Positions 1-12,710 are shown, counted from the first letter of the stretch. The stretch is 62,000 nt of DNA from Cryptomeria japonica (GCF_030272615.1 NC_081412.1:96843796-96905795), one strand, 5' to 3'. Translations and numbers: made by a program. Notes: generated by a model not told the origin, from the sequence alone.

Positions 1-353
1 TCTCTCGATAATTAAAAAGGTCCCTCAATTAAATTCATTTGTGAAAAATAAATAAAATTACCCCACTTAAAGTATTAATTACCCTTTAAAATGGTAATTA
101 TAAAATTAGCTTAGGCTAATTTTATCCTTATTTGCATCCTTGTCAGCTTGTGGACTGAAAAGAATTTTCTTACTGAGTTGGCAAAATGGTTATCCCGTTT
201 GAGACCCATTGATTTGAGTGTGTACGACGTTATCAGCGACCTCCTGAGTATGGTTATCTGGTATGTACTTTATCCTGATCTTGTTTGCAACTTTCCATAC
301 AAATTTCCATGTTTTTCGGCACGTGTTAGGCTATTTTTTTAAAAAATCAATTT

Positions 354-660
354 TTGCCATTTTGTTTGAGTGTTTTTGTCTCGTATGTTAGCGCATATGC
401 ATCTTATGTTAGGGCTTATGATATTTTAGTGCAATTGTCTATTTTTTCATGCTTTTATCATGTATATTTTTGTTTTCGTTATGTTAGTGCTTATGCTTTG
501 AGTGTTTGCGCTTATGTTAAAAAGGTTAGCGCATTCGACTATTTTCACGCTTTTACTCCAAGTGTTAGCGCTTTTGTTATTTGGGTTCACCCATATGTGT
601 GTTTCAGTGCCTATGCTTAATAGAATAGCACATTTGTTTTGAAGAATAGTGCATTTGGTA
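354..660 (+). repeat. Degenerate GTTAGCGC-type short repeats in T1 3' region
   Basis: Loose repeats of GTTAGCGC(T/A)TATG-like units, spaced roughly 20-35 bases, alternate with T-rich spacers. They lie upstream of the PMD gene on the same strand. A comparable GGCGCGTCTGTGTC-type array precedes the PMD copy in T2 (58741-58990). Translated frames here are composition artefacts. Bases 1-353 are AT-rich with no feature I can name. Confidence 0.5.
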
Positions 661-699
661 AAAAATGGATTTGTTTGATTTTGACTATGTTAAAATTCA

Positions 700-1062
700 T
701 TTAGATGATTTGATTTGATATTTTGATGCGTGAATTTGATTGATAGGTATGTTGATTGGTGTCTAATTGATAGTGAATTTGATAAATTTGATTGATAGGA
801 TAAATGATTGATTGATTTGATTGGTAGATTGATAGATTAGCTCTAAGAGACTGATTCAATCTCTGATAAAGAACTTGATAGATTTAACTAAACTCAGTGA
901 TTGATAGAAAATCATTTCTGATGATTTAAAAGTTGATGTGATAGCTTTATTTTCTTTGTAGAAAATATTTGATCGATTGCTGATGTGATTAATTTTTGGT
1001 TTGATAGATTGATAGATTAGCAATCTCTTAGATTTGAGTGATAGATAATTGATAAAGATCAA
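700..1062. repeat. AT-rich GATTGATAG degenerate simple repeat
   Basis: The stretch is dominated by imperfect copies of TTGATTGATAGATT. It separates the GCGC-type repeats from the PMD gene. It has no coding character. Confidence 0.45.
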
Positions 1063-1099
1063 ATTCTCTTGTTAAACAGGAGAAGCTTGATGTTCTCCA

Positions 1100-3130
1100 A
1101 TGACAGGAGAAATTTTCGGGCATGCGCCATTTAGTGTCAGAGCTTACACAGGATGAGATTAGACATATAGATGTCTGCGGATTAGGCCATTTGTTGTACA
1201 TGTTTGATATTACCCATAATAGGGGTTTGTTGACAACCTTAGCAGATAGATGGCATAGCGAGCATAACATTTTCCACCTGCCCACTGGTGAGATTAGTGT
1301 TACACTCGAGGATGTCTACAAGATTCTACACATCCCCGTGACTAGTGAGTTAGTCGAGTATGATTTTCAGGATCTTGGACGGATAGAGGCTTGCAAAGCC
1401 ATATTTGGTGATGAGAGCATTTCCAGAGGAGAGATCTGATGGAAGGATATGATCATGTACTATGAGACTCTCCCATTTATTCTTGTAGGATTGATTGGCA
1501 GATTCATCTGTCCAAATAAGAGATCTCGTTGGTTGGGGTGAGATTCTACAGAGCATGATGCAACATCGGACTTGATATGCATCAGGTGTTTGCATGTTTG
1601 CTTATTTATATCATGATCTTCATCAAGTTGTCTTTGATGATGGTGCTAGTTTGTCTACAGGATGTACACTTTTACAGATCTGGTGCTAGGAGAACATTGT
1701 TGTTACTTGGCCTATCCATCATAGAGTTCATGTTGATAGACAGCCATATGTCTATTTATACGCAAGTATCCTTACTCAACATAAGTTGGGTAAGATGGAA
1801 TATTGGCGTTGGGTTTTGGATTCACTAGATAGCATCATTTGGAGACCCTATATCGAGTGTGAGCCAGGGATGAATGATGCGTGGACATTACCATATATTT
1901 TGTAGAGTAGATATTTGCTTGGTTGTACTCTATACATTTTTTAGCGAGATTGGGGACCTTCTTTGTCTTTTGAGATAGCACGCATAGAGTTTTTGGATAC
2001 TCCTATTGTATCTTATAATTTGAGATTACACATTTTGGATCCTAGGGTCAATGCGAATTATGCTCAGTGCATGCTTGCACACCCTTTTCCTCATATCACT
2101 AATCCACTAGACCCTCCTCCTTGCTCAGAAGATGAGGAGGATGATTCATATGATCCCATCATTAGGAGACGGAGAGGGAGACGAGAGTTTAGAGCCGCTC
2201 GAGAGGCCCAAGATGAGGAGGATGAGGGAGGAGATGGAGGTGGAGGTGGAGGTGGAGGCGAAGGTGGAGGCGGAGGCAAAGGCGAAGGTGGAGGTGGAGG
2301 TGAAGGAAGAGGTGGAGGTAGACGTAGACGCGGTAGGAGACCTGGGCAGAGAGGAGGTCGATTGAGAGTCCATGGAGGACCTTTTTGACCGATTGGCAAG
2401 GTTGGGAGACCACTTCCCATGGGAGGGAGAAATGCAGGATGGATTGGGAGGGATATAGGCAAGGCAGGGATGAGATCAGTGAGAGGATTACCCTCTACAG
2501 GAAGCAGAAGTACTAGATTGGATAGGGGCAGAGGGAGAGGCATTGATTTTGGTCAGATTCGGCCAAATCCTAAGGTTATTGCAGCTCATGGCGGAGAGGA
2601 TGAGATGGAGAAGGATCCAGAGGATCATATTCCTCTCATTAGATGACGAGTCTTGAGGGCTACTCAGGTTGAGACTCCAGCGGGTGGAGAGAGAAGTGGA
2701 GATGAGGGGATGTAGGATGTACCTCGGTAGGATGTGCTAGAGTAGGAGACCTTGGATGATCTGAGAGCATAGATAGATCAACTTATGGAATAGGTGAAGA
2801 CACTTATGATAGAGAGAGATAGGGTTGTTAGGAGACAATAGGATACTCAGGCCCTACTTGATCATATCCAGCAGGTTGGATTTGGCACTCTCTCAGCCGA
2901 TACCGTCATAGAACTATTTTGGGCTAGGAAGGAGACAACATACTGGTGGTGACTATATGAGTATTTAGTCTCAGAGAGATAGAGAGCATGGAGCTATCAG
3001 ACTACTGTGTGGATGGCTACCTGAGTGGAGATCGAGGGGACAACCACTTGGAGGATCTTCTTGCCCACAACCACAGAGATGAACAAAGTCAGGTGGTAGT
3101 GGCACAGGACAACCTTGACTTACAGACGTG
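1100..3130 (+). pseudogene. Plant mobile domain (PMD) gene, broken, antisense to T1 pol
   Basis: The first block (1122-1439) reads as the PMD N-terminal region (Pfam aminotransferase-like plant mobile domain, seen in MAIN/MAIL proteins and in transposable elements). Diagnostic stretches are GLLTTLADRWHSEHNIFHLP and GEISVTLEDVYKILHIP. After a stop the PMD middle continues in other frames to about 2090, with motifs such as LYHDLHQVVFDDGASL and YWRWVLDSLDSIIWRPYIE. A low-complexity Gly/Glu/Arg tail follows (about 2200-2390), then an acidic, coiled-coil-like C-terminus to about 3130. The C-terminal part is broken mainly by TAG codons, the pattern expected from CAG. The family is linked to silencing and transposon biology in plants. 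The role here is unknown. It is in the opposite orientation to gag-pol and downstream of integrase. Confidence 0.78.
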
Positions 3131-3139
3131 ATTTATATT

Positions 3140-4080
3140 GATGAGGAACTTGTATTTTATTACTGATTTGATATCATTGTATACTTGGACTTTTTATTGT
3201 TTTATGATGATCTATATGTAGAAATGGACTTTATATGATGTTGATGATTCATGATTTATTATGCATGCTACTTTTATGATGATGATCTATATGCTTCATG
3301 ATTCATATATGTAGTGATTAGATGGATACAGATTTGATGATCTTCTTTTCCCTTTGTTTTTATGATGATGATGTTCTATATGATGCAATGATGATGAAAT
3401 GAAGATGCATTTGATTTTTTATTTTGTTGATCATGGAAGCACTTTAATGGTTATGGATTTAAATGAAAATGATACTAACTTAAATGATATGCTTTACTTA
3501 AATGATGTAAATGCAATGATCTATATGAGAATGCTTCTGATGATTACGCATGCAAATGAATGTTGATTTTTTTATTGTTGATGTGCATGCATATGATGAA
3601 ATGATTTGAAATGTAAATGATCTACATGAAATGTGTTTGACTTTAAGTTTGATGATTTAAAATGCAAATGATGTTTATGAAATGTAATATACATATGCTT
3701 ATATGTAATGAATCTAAGTGCCAAGATGCAACTAAATGACCTTAATGGATAAAAAGAATCTACAATGATAATGAGCCTAATGCAAATAATAATGATGATA
3801 TACTACATGATTAATGAAATACACTAGATGGAATGCAAACTAATGCAATAATTGAATGCAACTAAATGAAATGAATGATAAGTATTTAAATGATTCTAAA
3901 GATGAATGAACCTAAAGACGAATGAACCTACAATGATCAAATGTAAATTGTTTTTGTTTCTCCAAGTATACTCAATCCTTATTTATGATTTTTGATCTCT
4001 GAATGGAATGAAATGCTTATAATGCAACCTTCAATGAATTATTATAATGCAGATGAATTAAAGAGCTAATTTAAAAATAA
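3140..4080. repeat. ATGATG/AAATGATG low-complexity region of T1
   Basis: About 0.9 kb of imperfect ATGATGATCTATATG, AATGCAAATGATG and related units. A similar ATGATGCAAATG stretch follows the PMD copy in T2 (60130-60450), so it belongs to the element family. No gene is visible. Confidence 0.5.
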
Positions 4081-5211
4081 TCTAACTAAAATGATACTTC
4101 CATTCTTCATATGTTGTCTTTTAACAGTGCTCAATTTCATCATTGAACTTTTAAATGTTGTAAGAAAATACAAGCAACATGACATAATGATTCAAGCTGA
4201 CCTGGGTATTTCTTACATGGATTTTGATATAGACAGTTTATACAAGCAACTTGATATGATGAATCAAGCTGACCTGATTATTTCTTGTAGAATAGACAAA
4301 GAATGTCCCCTTTCATGCATGACTTGAAACATCCCCCTTGATCTTTTTTTGATCATATCCTTAGACAAGTACATACCTTAATAAGAGATAAACCACAATC
4401 AACAAACAAAGAAAAATAATCATTCCCCATCATAGCTTCTCTAGTCATGGACATCCTTGAGTTGCATAGAGTACATGATTAGCAATAAAATCAAGATATA
4501 AATACTGATATGTTGTATCCCATTCACATGTTCTCATGGTCATTAACTGATATAATCATCTTGATGATCAATCCTTGATAATCTTTTATTACTTACTGGT
4601 TGATTCTTTGTTTTATGAGTTTCACAATTTAGTCATTACAAAATGCCTTGATCTTCATTGCTTCGTTGCTTGTTATCTATTTCAAAACCCTAGGTGTTTT
4701 GGATTTTTAAGTTTTTTGAATGTTTTGGATTTTCAAAGATTTAAAAGCTTACCTTAGCAAAAGGAATTAGGATTTTTCCCCCATTGGAAACAAAACTTTA
4801 TTACATATGTATGAAAAAATGATCAAAATCCATGGTAGGACACGATGCAAAATATGATTTATAAAATCCAAGATAGTGACTACGCTAAGTATGTCAAAGA
4901 TTGATAATTGTTAGTAAGCTGCATATTTCCTGCTAATGGTTCAAAGCAATGGATGTGAAAGATGAAATGGATGAGCTAGGATAGATGGAAGTGATAGATG
5001 TGATAGGATGGAGAGATAGGTGCACGAAGTGATCTCATAGATGGAAGAACTCACTTTTAGATAGCACATCTTTACCAGGTTTTCACTGTCTAAAATTATT
5101 GCATTTTTTCTATATTTGATTTTTTTTATTCTATTTTCATTGTTTTATGCTTTTTAGGGATTTTTTGCTTTTCTGATTTTTACTGATTTCTTCAGGACTT
5201 TATATCTCAAG
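4081..5211. other. T1 3' region between PMD gene and pol end
   Basis: Non-coding AT-rich sequence. Parts align by eye with T2: the segment near 4330-4460 (CATATCCTTAGACAAGTACATA...) matches 60735-60860, and the TTTACCAGGTTTTCAC motif near 5080 matches 61620-61640. I see no ORF that looks real. Confidence 0.4.
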
Positions 5212-6330
5212 CATAGAACTTCTTGAGATGGATGGAATTGATGGGCTCATCAAACCAATCACCTTTAGGGGTATATAACTTGTATGCTCCTGAGCCATAT
5301 GCTACTACTATAACAAAAGGACCTAACCAGTTTGGTTCAAACTTTCCCTTCTTTTCTTGATCTTGCTGATTTCTCGGATTCTCCCTTAGAACTATATCTC
5401 CAATCTAAAAAATATGTGGCTTAACTCTATGATTATAACTTCTCACCATTCTCTGTTGATATGCCTTCAAATGATCTGTAGCATTTTGGCAACTTTCTTG
5501 AAGTCTAGAGACTTGTTGTTCTTCTTCTGGTATAAGACCTTTCAAGGACACTCGTAGAGAAGGTCTCTCTACTTTTACCGATAATATGGCTTCTGATCCA
5601 TAGACTAAGCAATATGGAGTTGCCCCTGTTGGTGTGCGAATGTTGGTTCGGTATGCCCAAAGAGAAGGATTTAGCTGAATGTGCCAATCTTTACCAACTT
5701 CATTGACTATTTTCTTCAAGACTTTCAAGATTGTTTTATTTGATGCCTCAGCTTGACCATTTCCCTGTGGATAATATGGAGTAGAAAATATATGCTAAAT
5801 ATGAAATGACTCACATAGATCCTTCACATCTTGATTTTTAAATGGTCGTCCATTATCAGTGATAATGGTCATAGGGACTCCATAGCGATAGATTATATAA
5901 TTCAAGATCAATAATGATATTTGTTTTCTTGTCACTTTGTCAAAGGTACTGCTTCAATCCACTTAGTGAAATACTCAGTAGCAGTCAGAATGAACTTGTG
6001 TCCATTAGAGGATGAAGGGTTTATCTTACCTACCAAATCAAGACCCCATTGAGAGAATGGCCATGAACCTCCCATAGGATGCAACTCTTGTGCTGGTGCA
6101 TGGATGATATTCCCATAGATCTGGCATTGTTTACATTTCTTGGCATATATAAATGAATCTCACTCCATAGTAGGCCAATAGTAACCCAAATGAATAAGTT
6201 TCTTAGCCAACATTAATCCACTTGAGTGTGTGCCACAAATACTTGCATGAACTTTGTTAAGAACTTTCTCAGATTATTCTTGTTAGAGACATATCAATAA
6301 AGTGCTATCTAGACCTCGCCTATATAAGGT
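5212..6330 (-). pseudogene. T1 integrase, broken
   Basis: Integrase inserts the cDNA copy into host DNA. An H-x-H ... C-x2-C zinc-binding module (ending CKQCQIYGN) lies near 6120-6260. The core follows, with GGSWPFSQWGLDLVGKI containing the first catalytic Asp, and then a broken second-Asp region. The clean C-terminal ORF is 5405-5728. It includes LWAYRTNIRTPTGATPYCLV, the usual post-core motif. The last block, KFEPNWLGPFV...HLKKFYA-stop, ends pol near 5212. Several in-frame stops and a shift break the core. The 3' end matches the T2 fragment at 61735-62000. Confidence 0.82.
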
Positions 6331-6559
6331 ATCAACAATGATAGTATAGCGGGATAACTAACGGATAAAATTTCTTCTTTGATTGTGGGATAGGTAAGGA
6401 GGAAGGATATTCTCTATTAAATATTAATAAGTTTGGCTGTATAAGGATTGATTGGTTCCAGATATATGGAAAATCATTTGGGTATTTTGGGATTCAGTGG
6501 TAGGATTCAAGATATCTTCCACTGGGAATTCATAACGCTATTTATTCTCCCGATTCTAC

Positions 6560-6984
6560 AAAAGTATTGTATCCATTGCATCTGTTTCTTTATTCTCATT
6601 TCTTGGGATCTGAGTGAATAATATTCTTTCAAAATGTTCTTTAAACTCTTCAACTAGCTATTTGTAAGGCATGAGCTTGTCATCCTTAGTTTAATAATCA
6701 TCATTTATTTGGTTGATTATAAGTTGTGAATCACCATAAACATGCAATTCCTTAATGTTCCATTCAATAACCATTTTGAGCCCAATATTCAATGCTTCAT
6801 TTTCTGTAGTATTGTTTGTGCATGGAAACCGCAGTCTATATGATTTTGGAATTGTGTGTCCCTGAGGTGTGATGAACAAAATTCCAGTGCCTGATCCATA
6901 TTGTGTATAGGAACCATCAATGTACAACTCCCAAAAATTTGTGCTTATTGTCAGAATGTCTGCATTAGGAAATTCAATGTGCAA
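6560..6984 (-). pseudogene. T1 archaeal-type RNase H (aRNH), broken
   Basis: The motif order is LYIDGSYTQYGSGTGILFIT (first catalytic Asp), NNTTENEALNIGLKM (catalytic Glu) and ELHVYGDSQLIINQI (second Asp). This is the archaeal-like RNase H found as a second copy in Tat elements. The frame continues past a TAA just after INDDY and past TAG codons to about 6560, ending with FTQIPRNENKETDAM. It lies between the normal RNase H and integrase, as expected. The identification is firm and sets the lineage. Confidence 0.88.
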
Positions 6985-6995
6985 TGGTGTGCCAT

Positions 6996-8321
6996 TTATA
7001 AGGGTGCTTCAGCCAATTGATCAACAATGACCTCTCCTTTGACATATTTTCGATCAACATATTCTATATCAAACTCACTTAGTACCATAACCCATTTTGC
7101 CAGTCTTCCTATCAAAGTTGACTTGCGCAACAAATATTTTAGTGGATCTATTTTTGCTATCAGTTTCACATAATGAGTCAATATATAATGTCATTATTTT
7201 TGAGTTGTGAATACAATTGCTAGGCATGTTTTCTAAATTGATGTATAGGTGAATTCATAGCCTACAAGTGTTCTACTGATGTAATACACTGCTATTTCTT
7301 TACCTTCTTCATCATGTTGTGCTAAAAGAGCTCCCAGTGATACATTTGTTGCTGAGATATAAAGAAACAATGGTTTACCTTTGATTGGTGATACAAGTAC
7401 TGGAGGATTCATCAGATATTCTTTTATTTGCTTAAAAGCTTCTTCACACTTCTGATCCCATTTGAATGGAACATTCTTGTGTAAAAGATAAGTGAATGGA
7501 TGTCATCTATCTGGTAATTGAGAGACAAATATTTTGATTGATTGCAATCTCCCTTGTAGAGAACGCAATTGGCTTATGTTTCTAGGTGACTCCATTTCCA
7601 TGATGGCTTTGACCTTTTCTGGATCTACTTCAATTCCATGAGCTGATATAATATACCCAAGAAGTTTTCCAGAGGTTACTCAAAATGCACATTTCTTTGG
7701 ATTCAATCTTAACTGGTATTGTTCAAGCCTATCAAAAATCTTACCCTTGATGTTCAAATAATCTTTCCTTGTATGAGATTTTGCAAGTATGTCATCTATG
7801 GAATCTTCCATAAATGTATGCATCATATCATGGAAAATTGTTGTCATGGCTCTCTGATAAGTTGCTCCTGCATTCTTAAGCCCAAATGGCATAAAATTCC
7901 AGCAGTAAGTACCCCATGAACATGTGAATGTTGTATTTTCTTGATCTTCAGGGGTGATTCTTATTTGATTATACCCTAAGAATCCATCCATTAATGAAAA
8001 CATCTCATGTCCTGCTGATAAATCTACAATTATATCAATGTTGGGCAGTGGGAAATCATCTTTGAGACATGCTTTGTTCAAATTCCTGAAGTCGGTGCAA
8101 ACTCTTATGGTTTTATCTGGTTTTGACACTGGCACAATACTAGAGATCCATTTTGGATAGGCAATAGGTCTTATGAAACCCACATCCAATAGTTTCTTTA
8201 GCTCAGCTTTTACAAGGAGAGTGATGTGTGGATGCATCTTCCTTAGCTTTTGTTTAACTGGTTTTTCTTTTAGATCCACATTGAGATGATGCATGATAAG
8301 ATCTGGATCAATTCCTGGCAT
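6996..8321 (-). pseudogene. T1 reverse transcriptase and RNase H, broken
   Basis: The reverse transcriptase core is open from 8321 to 7680. It has KPDKTIRVCTDFRNLNKAC, GYNQIRITPEDQENTTF and MPFGLKNAGATYQRAM. The active-site box reads SIDDILAKS where Y/F-x-DD is usual. The aromatic residue is replaced by Ser, though both aspartates remain. A TGA follows CAF; the frame then continues through the thumb (GYIISAHGIEVDPEKVKAI) and the usual RNase H (PVLVSPIKGKPLFLYI, then GRLAKWVMVLSEFDIEY). More stops occur, for example near 7500. It makes cDNA from the element RNA and degrades the RNA strand in hybrids. Confidence 0.88.
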
Positions 8322-10363
8322 GTCTGCATAGTACCAAGGAAAATTTATATGTCTTTTTTTGAATAATTCTATGTAGTCTTTCCTCTCTTCATCTGATAAT
8401 GATGCAGAAGGATGAAGGACCTAGGGATCCTTTGTTGTGCCAATTTTTATTGCTTTTGTTGGCTCTATTAAAATAGCAGATCTCTCCTGATAATATGCAG
8501 GGAGGATGTCAAAATTTCAATCTTCTCGCACCTCAAAGAGGTTTTCACCATCAGATACATCCTTTATTTTTCCTCTTGATTGATCTAGTGTTGCCATGAA
8601 ATTATTTTCAGCACTAGGTCTTTTTCCTTGTTTTATTTCAATTTTGCGACTGGAAAGTTTAGCATTCTCTTGACTACAAGAAGCATGACTTGATTCCGCG
8701 GTGGAAGATATATTAGGTTTATGGGTTCAACAATATTAAGATATGCAGATAAATCATGATCGTTGGAAAAGACATCCAATTCAAGGTTTTCTAGGTTATC
8801 CCAATCAATCAATTCTGAATGAAGTAGGGGTAAATCATAGTCATCGTCATTATTAGGTGTTTCAAGGTTCATGACACAATATTCATAGTTTGGCATAGAG
8901 TAGGAAATGTCATAGATAGAACTCTCTTAAGGATAGTCTCTCCCAAGTGCTCTCCAATCAACTCTAATGAAATCAGGATTGGTATTTTGTGATTCACAAT
9001 CAAGTGACTCGTCATCTGACGTTTGTCCCTCAAATGAATGAATTATATCAAAACATACATATTTGATACTACAAGTTCCTTATTGATTAATTTTAATAGA
9101 TTCATTTGTATCTTGAAGTTGGCATACTTGTACACATGACATAGAGGATTATTTTGCTATCTTTTGTCTTCTCTCAAAGTCAACTTCTTCTGGACTAATA
9201 GTCAATCCTGCTTGACAATCTATTAGTTCTTCCATGGTTATTCCATACCTTGGTATTTATTGCTCAACATTTGATAGAGATTTGATATTTTGTTGATCTT
9301 CTGATGATTTATCAATAATTGTCTATGTTTCTTGTGGTGTTACTTCTTTTTCTTTTTCATCCTCTTTCTTTTGTTGTTTTACATATGCCTCTTTCCTTTG
9401 AATTTTGATTTCTTCTTGTCTTCTTTCCAATTCTATTCTTTGTTTTGTGAAAGATGAGTCTTCATTTGTAATAATTGCTTGTTCTTCATCCTTTTCTTCA
9501 CTTTATACGCCAGATGATAGATCTTGACCCCATTCATATTCGTTTGAATCTATCTTTGAACCATTGTCTAGAATTACACCACTATTTTTAACAAGAATAT
9601 TATATGGTGATAAAAGTTCTCTTTTTTTGGCCATTTGTTCTTTCACTGCTTCTGGAATATCTTAAGTAGGATCAACACTTGTTTGCATTCCTTGAACTTG
9701 TTTGCAAGATTCTTCTTCTGTTTTGATTGCAAGTTCTTCCTGTTGTTTCTCAAATTCTTCTTGTTTTTGTTTGTTAGCTACTATTTTTGTTGCTCGGTGT
9801 ATCTTTTCTTGCCATGGTTCTTCTTTAGGGACTGCTTTCTTTCTCCACCTTGGATGTTGATAATGGTGTGATTTTTGCTTTGATTTAGGATATCCAAGTC
9901 CTGATTTATCTTCTTTAGATTGTGTGTGAGGACAAATAGGTTCTAAAATACCTTCTTGTCACTTACCAATTGGTCATTTTCCTTCATATCCCATTTTTTG
10001 CATGATCTTATAACCATTGCCATACTATTCTATGGGAATTTTCAGCTGTTGCTATAGTTTCATTTTCATCTCTATACAACCAACTAAGAATGTCTTTGTC
10101 TTCAGTTTCTTCTGTAAGTATTCCATCTCTAATAAATGCTCCATTAAACATTTCTACTGATTTTTTTGAGATCCGTGGTTGAACATTTGTAGGCTTTCCA
10201 TATGATTTAGGTGAAAGTGGCAAGCTATGTAAAGAATACATTCCCATTCCTTCATCATTTAGTTTCAGCTTTTTCTCAAAGGTTTCCCAAAAAAAATCTT
10301 GAATTTCTTTGGTGGGATAGATTAATTCTTTGTTATGTGGAACTCTTGTATCTTATATTGGTT
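8322..10363 (-). pseudogene. T1 polyprotein linker between protease and reverse transcriptase
   Basis: Long charged linkers between protease and RT are usual in Tat elements. Open pieces are 8633-8896, an acidic stretch (NDDDYDLPLLHSELIDWD), and 10008-10247. Between about 9100 and 9900 the minus strand encodes mostly Lys/Glu/Gln-rich sequence with many stops. I recognise no enzymatic domain. Confidence 0.55.
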
Positions 10364-10760
10364 TCATATTATTGCAATAATGACTAGAGTGACTTCTTGT
10401 TCATTATGAGGAAAATTTACACACCAGTGATATGTAGAAGGAACTACTTGCATGTCATGAATCAATGGTCTTCCCAGAAGAATGTTATAAGATAGATTCA
10501 AGTCTAAAACCTGGCATAATGTATTCCTTTCCACAGGTCCTATTTTGATTGGTAACACCACTGTTCCTTTAGAAGAACGCTCTCCTTCATCATAAGCCTT
10601 AATGGTTATTTTATTCTTTGGATCTACTACATTTTCTAAATATCCCAAAGCCTTTATTAAACAATGCACAAATATTTAAGCTAGCTCCACCATCTATGAG
10701 TACGCGTTTGACACGAGTTTTATGAATGGTGAATTCAACATGTAAGTGAGAATTGTGAGG
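10364..10760 (-). pseudogene. T1 aspartic protease, frameshifted
   Basis: The catalytic motif LIDGGASLNIC is at about 10672-10712. The rest of the domain continues one base out of frame, with IKALGY, YNILLGRPLIHDMQ and VVPSTYHWCVNFPHNEQEVT. LGRP-W/L-IH plus VPSTYHQ-like sequence is typical of Tat proteases. A one-base frameshift lies just after the active site. The enzyme would cleave the Gag-Pol polyprotein. Dead here. Confidence 0.8.
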
Positions 10761-11155
10761 ATGTTTCAAGGATGCATTATCATTTTCAGAAAATCATAAG
10801 CAATGAGGGGCTATAAGGTGTCCCACCATGTTTTGGAACTAATCCACATCCAGGTCTTTTGAAACTGTTGTTTCCATTATAGATTTTCCAATATTTCCCT
10901 ATGCATAGGTGAAACTTTTAGGAGCTCCAAAACTGATATTCAAGCGAGTATCCTTTGCAATTGTTCCACTAAGTTGTATTGTCTTTAATTAGATGTTGAT
11001 TCATTTGTTATACCCAAAAATATAACCTTCATTTTGCTTCTCATAATGGCGTTGATTGGTTCTGAAGGTGTGTTATCTTTAATGACGATGACATTTACCA
11101 CATCATCATACGTATAAGTGTAATTCACTTCAGCTTTGCCTTTGTCATATTTTGA

Positions 11156-12710
11156 TTAAGATTGTTCACCCTTTTCATAGTTTAGAAGTGGAGTTTTGAA
11201 TGCAAGATGTGATTCATTCATCTTATGACTATCCACTATGATAGTTCCATTATTGAATAAATCTTGAATAAGATGCTTCAATCTTTGACTATCATTAGTT
11301 TGGTGTCCTTTGTTTTGATGGTAATGGCAAAAATGATTGTCATTCCACCAATTAGGTTTGACTTGAGGCTCATAATTTCTTGTTTCTGGTAAAGTAATCA
11401 ATTTATTTGCAAGAAGAGTTTTCAAAGTTGATTCCAAGGGTTCTCCAATGTTTGTGAATTTCCTGCGAGGATTGGAGAAGAAAGACTTGGATTTATTGTT
11501 CTCTTGATTGTTGTTGCTTGGTATTTGACTTGATAAGTTGAATATTGGTTGTTGTTTGGTAGCATTAATGTCATCATTTCCTCCATTGGTAATATTCCTA
11601 GTCTTTAACTAAAATTTAGGTTTGTCATTGTTATTGTTGTTGTTGTTGTTATGATTGTTATTGTAGGAATTATTGTAAAATTTTAACTCCTTTCTTTACC
11701 GTTCCATCTTCTATCTTTAGACCATTTTCAATAATCTTAGCAAAAGAAGGAGGACATTGCATTTTAAGATGGTAACTCATTTCACTAATAAGGTTGTCAA
11801 TGAATATGTCCATTTTCTCTTGATCGGGTACATCTCTTGGATATCTATTGAAATTTTTTTTCCATCATTGTAAAAATACCATGGATTCACCATTCTTTTG
11901 CTTGACATTACATAAATCTATTATTGTTATCTCATTTGTTACATTGTAGGAGTATTGTGAGATAAAACTGTTCATAAGTTTTTCAAAGATTTAATTCCAG
12001 ATGGTATTCTTGAGAACCATTCCATTGATTGTCCATTTAAACTCCTAGGGAATAGATGCATCAGGTAAGTCTCATCGTGTGCGAATTCCATACTCATAGT
12101 GCAAAATTCCCTTATGTGATCTTGAGGATCAGATTTCCCATCGTATTTATCATATTTAAGGATTTCAAAATGTTGTGGGAATGGTATCATGTTTAAACTT
12201 TTGTCAAAAGGATATGGGCAGATGTCCTCCAATGAATATTTCTTGGAACTTGTTCCATTATGCATATCTTGTATTTGTTGAATGAGAGTTAAAAAAAGAT
12301 TATCCATATGGGTTTTCCTTGTATCCTCATAAGTTATTCTATCACCGTGCTCACTTCTTGTATCATCATGGTATTTTCTTATTTTATATCCTCTTGTTTC
12401 CTCATGATTTACTCGATTTACATCCTCATTGTTTATATCATCTGTGTTTTGATTGTTGCTCGTCCCTACATCTTGTTTCAAAATTTCTATGTTAAAGTCT
12501 TGTGGCAATTTAGCTCCTGATTTTGCCAGCATTAGAAGTTATTTTTCCTTTTGTTTCTCCAATAACTTTTCCATTAGTTTGTCAAATTTATCATCTTGTT
12601 CAAGGTCTCTAATGGTGTTATTGATCGCTTCTTCGTCAACATTTGTGTATCCAAAAGTTTGAAACATTGAATTATCTTCTTCCATTTGTTTTTGTTGTTT
12701 TCTGAATTAC
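11156..12710 (-). pseudogene. T1 gag, broken
   Basis: The frame begins near 12683 (MEEDNSMFQTFGYTN) and is cut by a stop near 12540. It continues in 12532-11972, with the capsid-like segment KYDGKSDPQDHIREF, HLFPRSLNGQSMEWF. The region 11971-11438 is more degraded. The last part (11437-11156) has FCHYHQNKGHQTNDSQRLK, a zinc-knuckle relative in which the last Cys is Ser. Gag packages element RNA into virus-like particles in the cytoplasm. Low-complexity Asn-rich sequence near 11600-11660 corresponds to (TTG)n on the plus strand. Confidence 0.82.

Noticed and set aside
148-620. Two plus-strand frames near the left edge
   Set aside because: No ATG for the first, and biased composition from short repeats for both.
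1028-1285. Minus-strand frame over the PMD N-terminus
   Set aside because: The plus strand carries the PMD motifs; this is a shadow.
2091-2543. Proline/Leu-rich 150-codon frame on the minus strand
   Set aside because: It is the complement of the Gly/Glu/Arg-rich tail of the PMD gene. The plus frame is supported by PMD sequence upstream.
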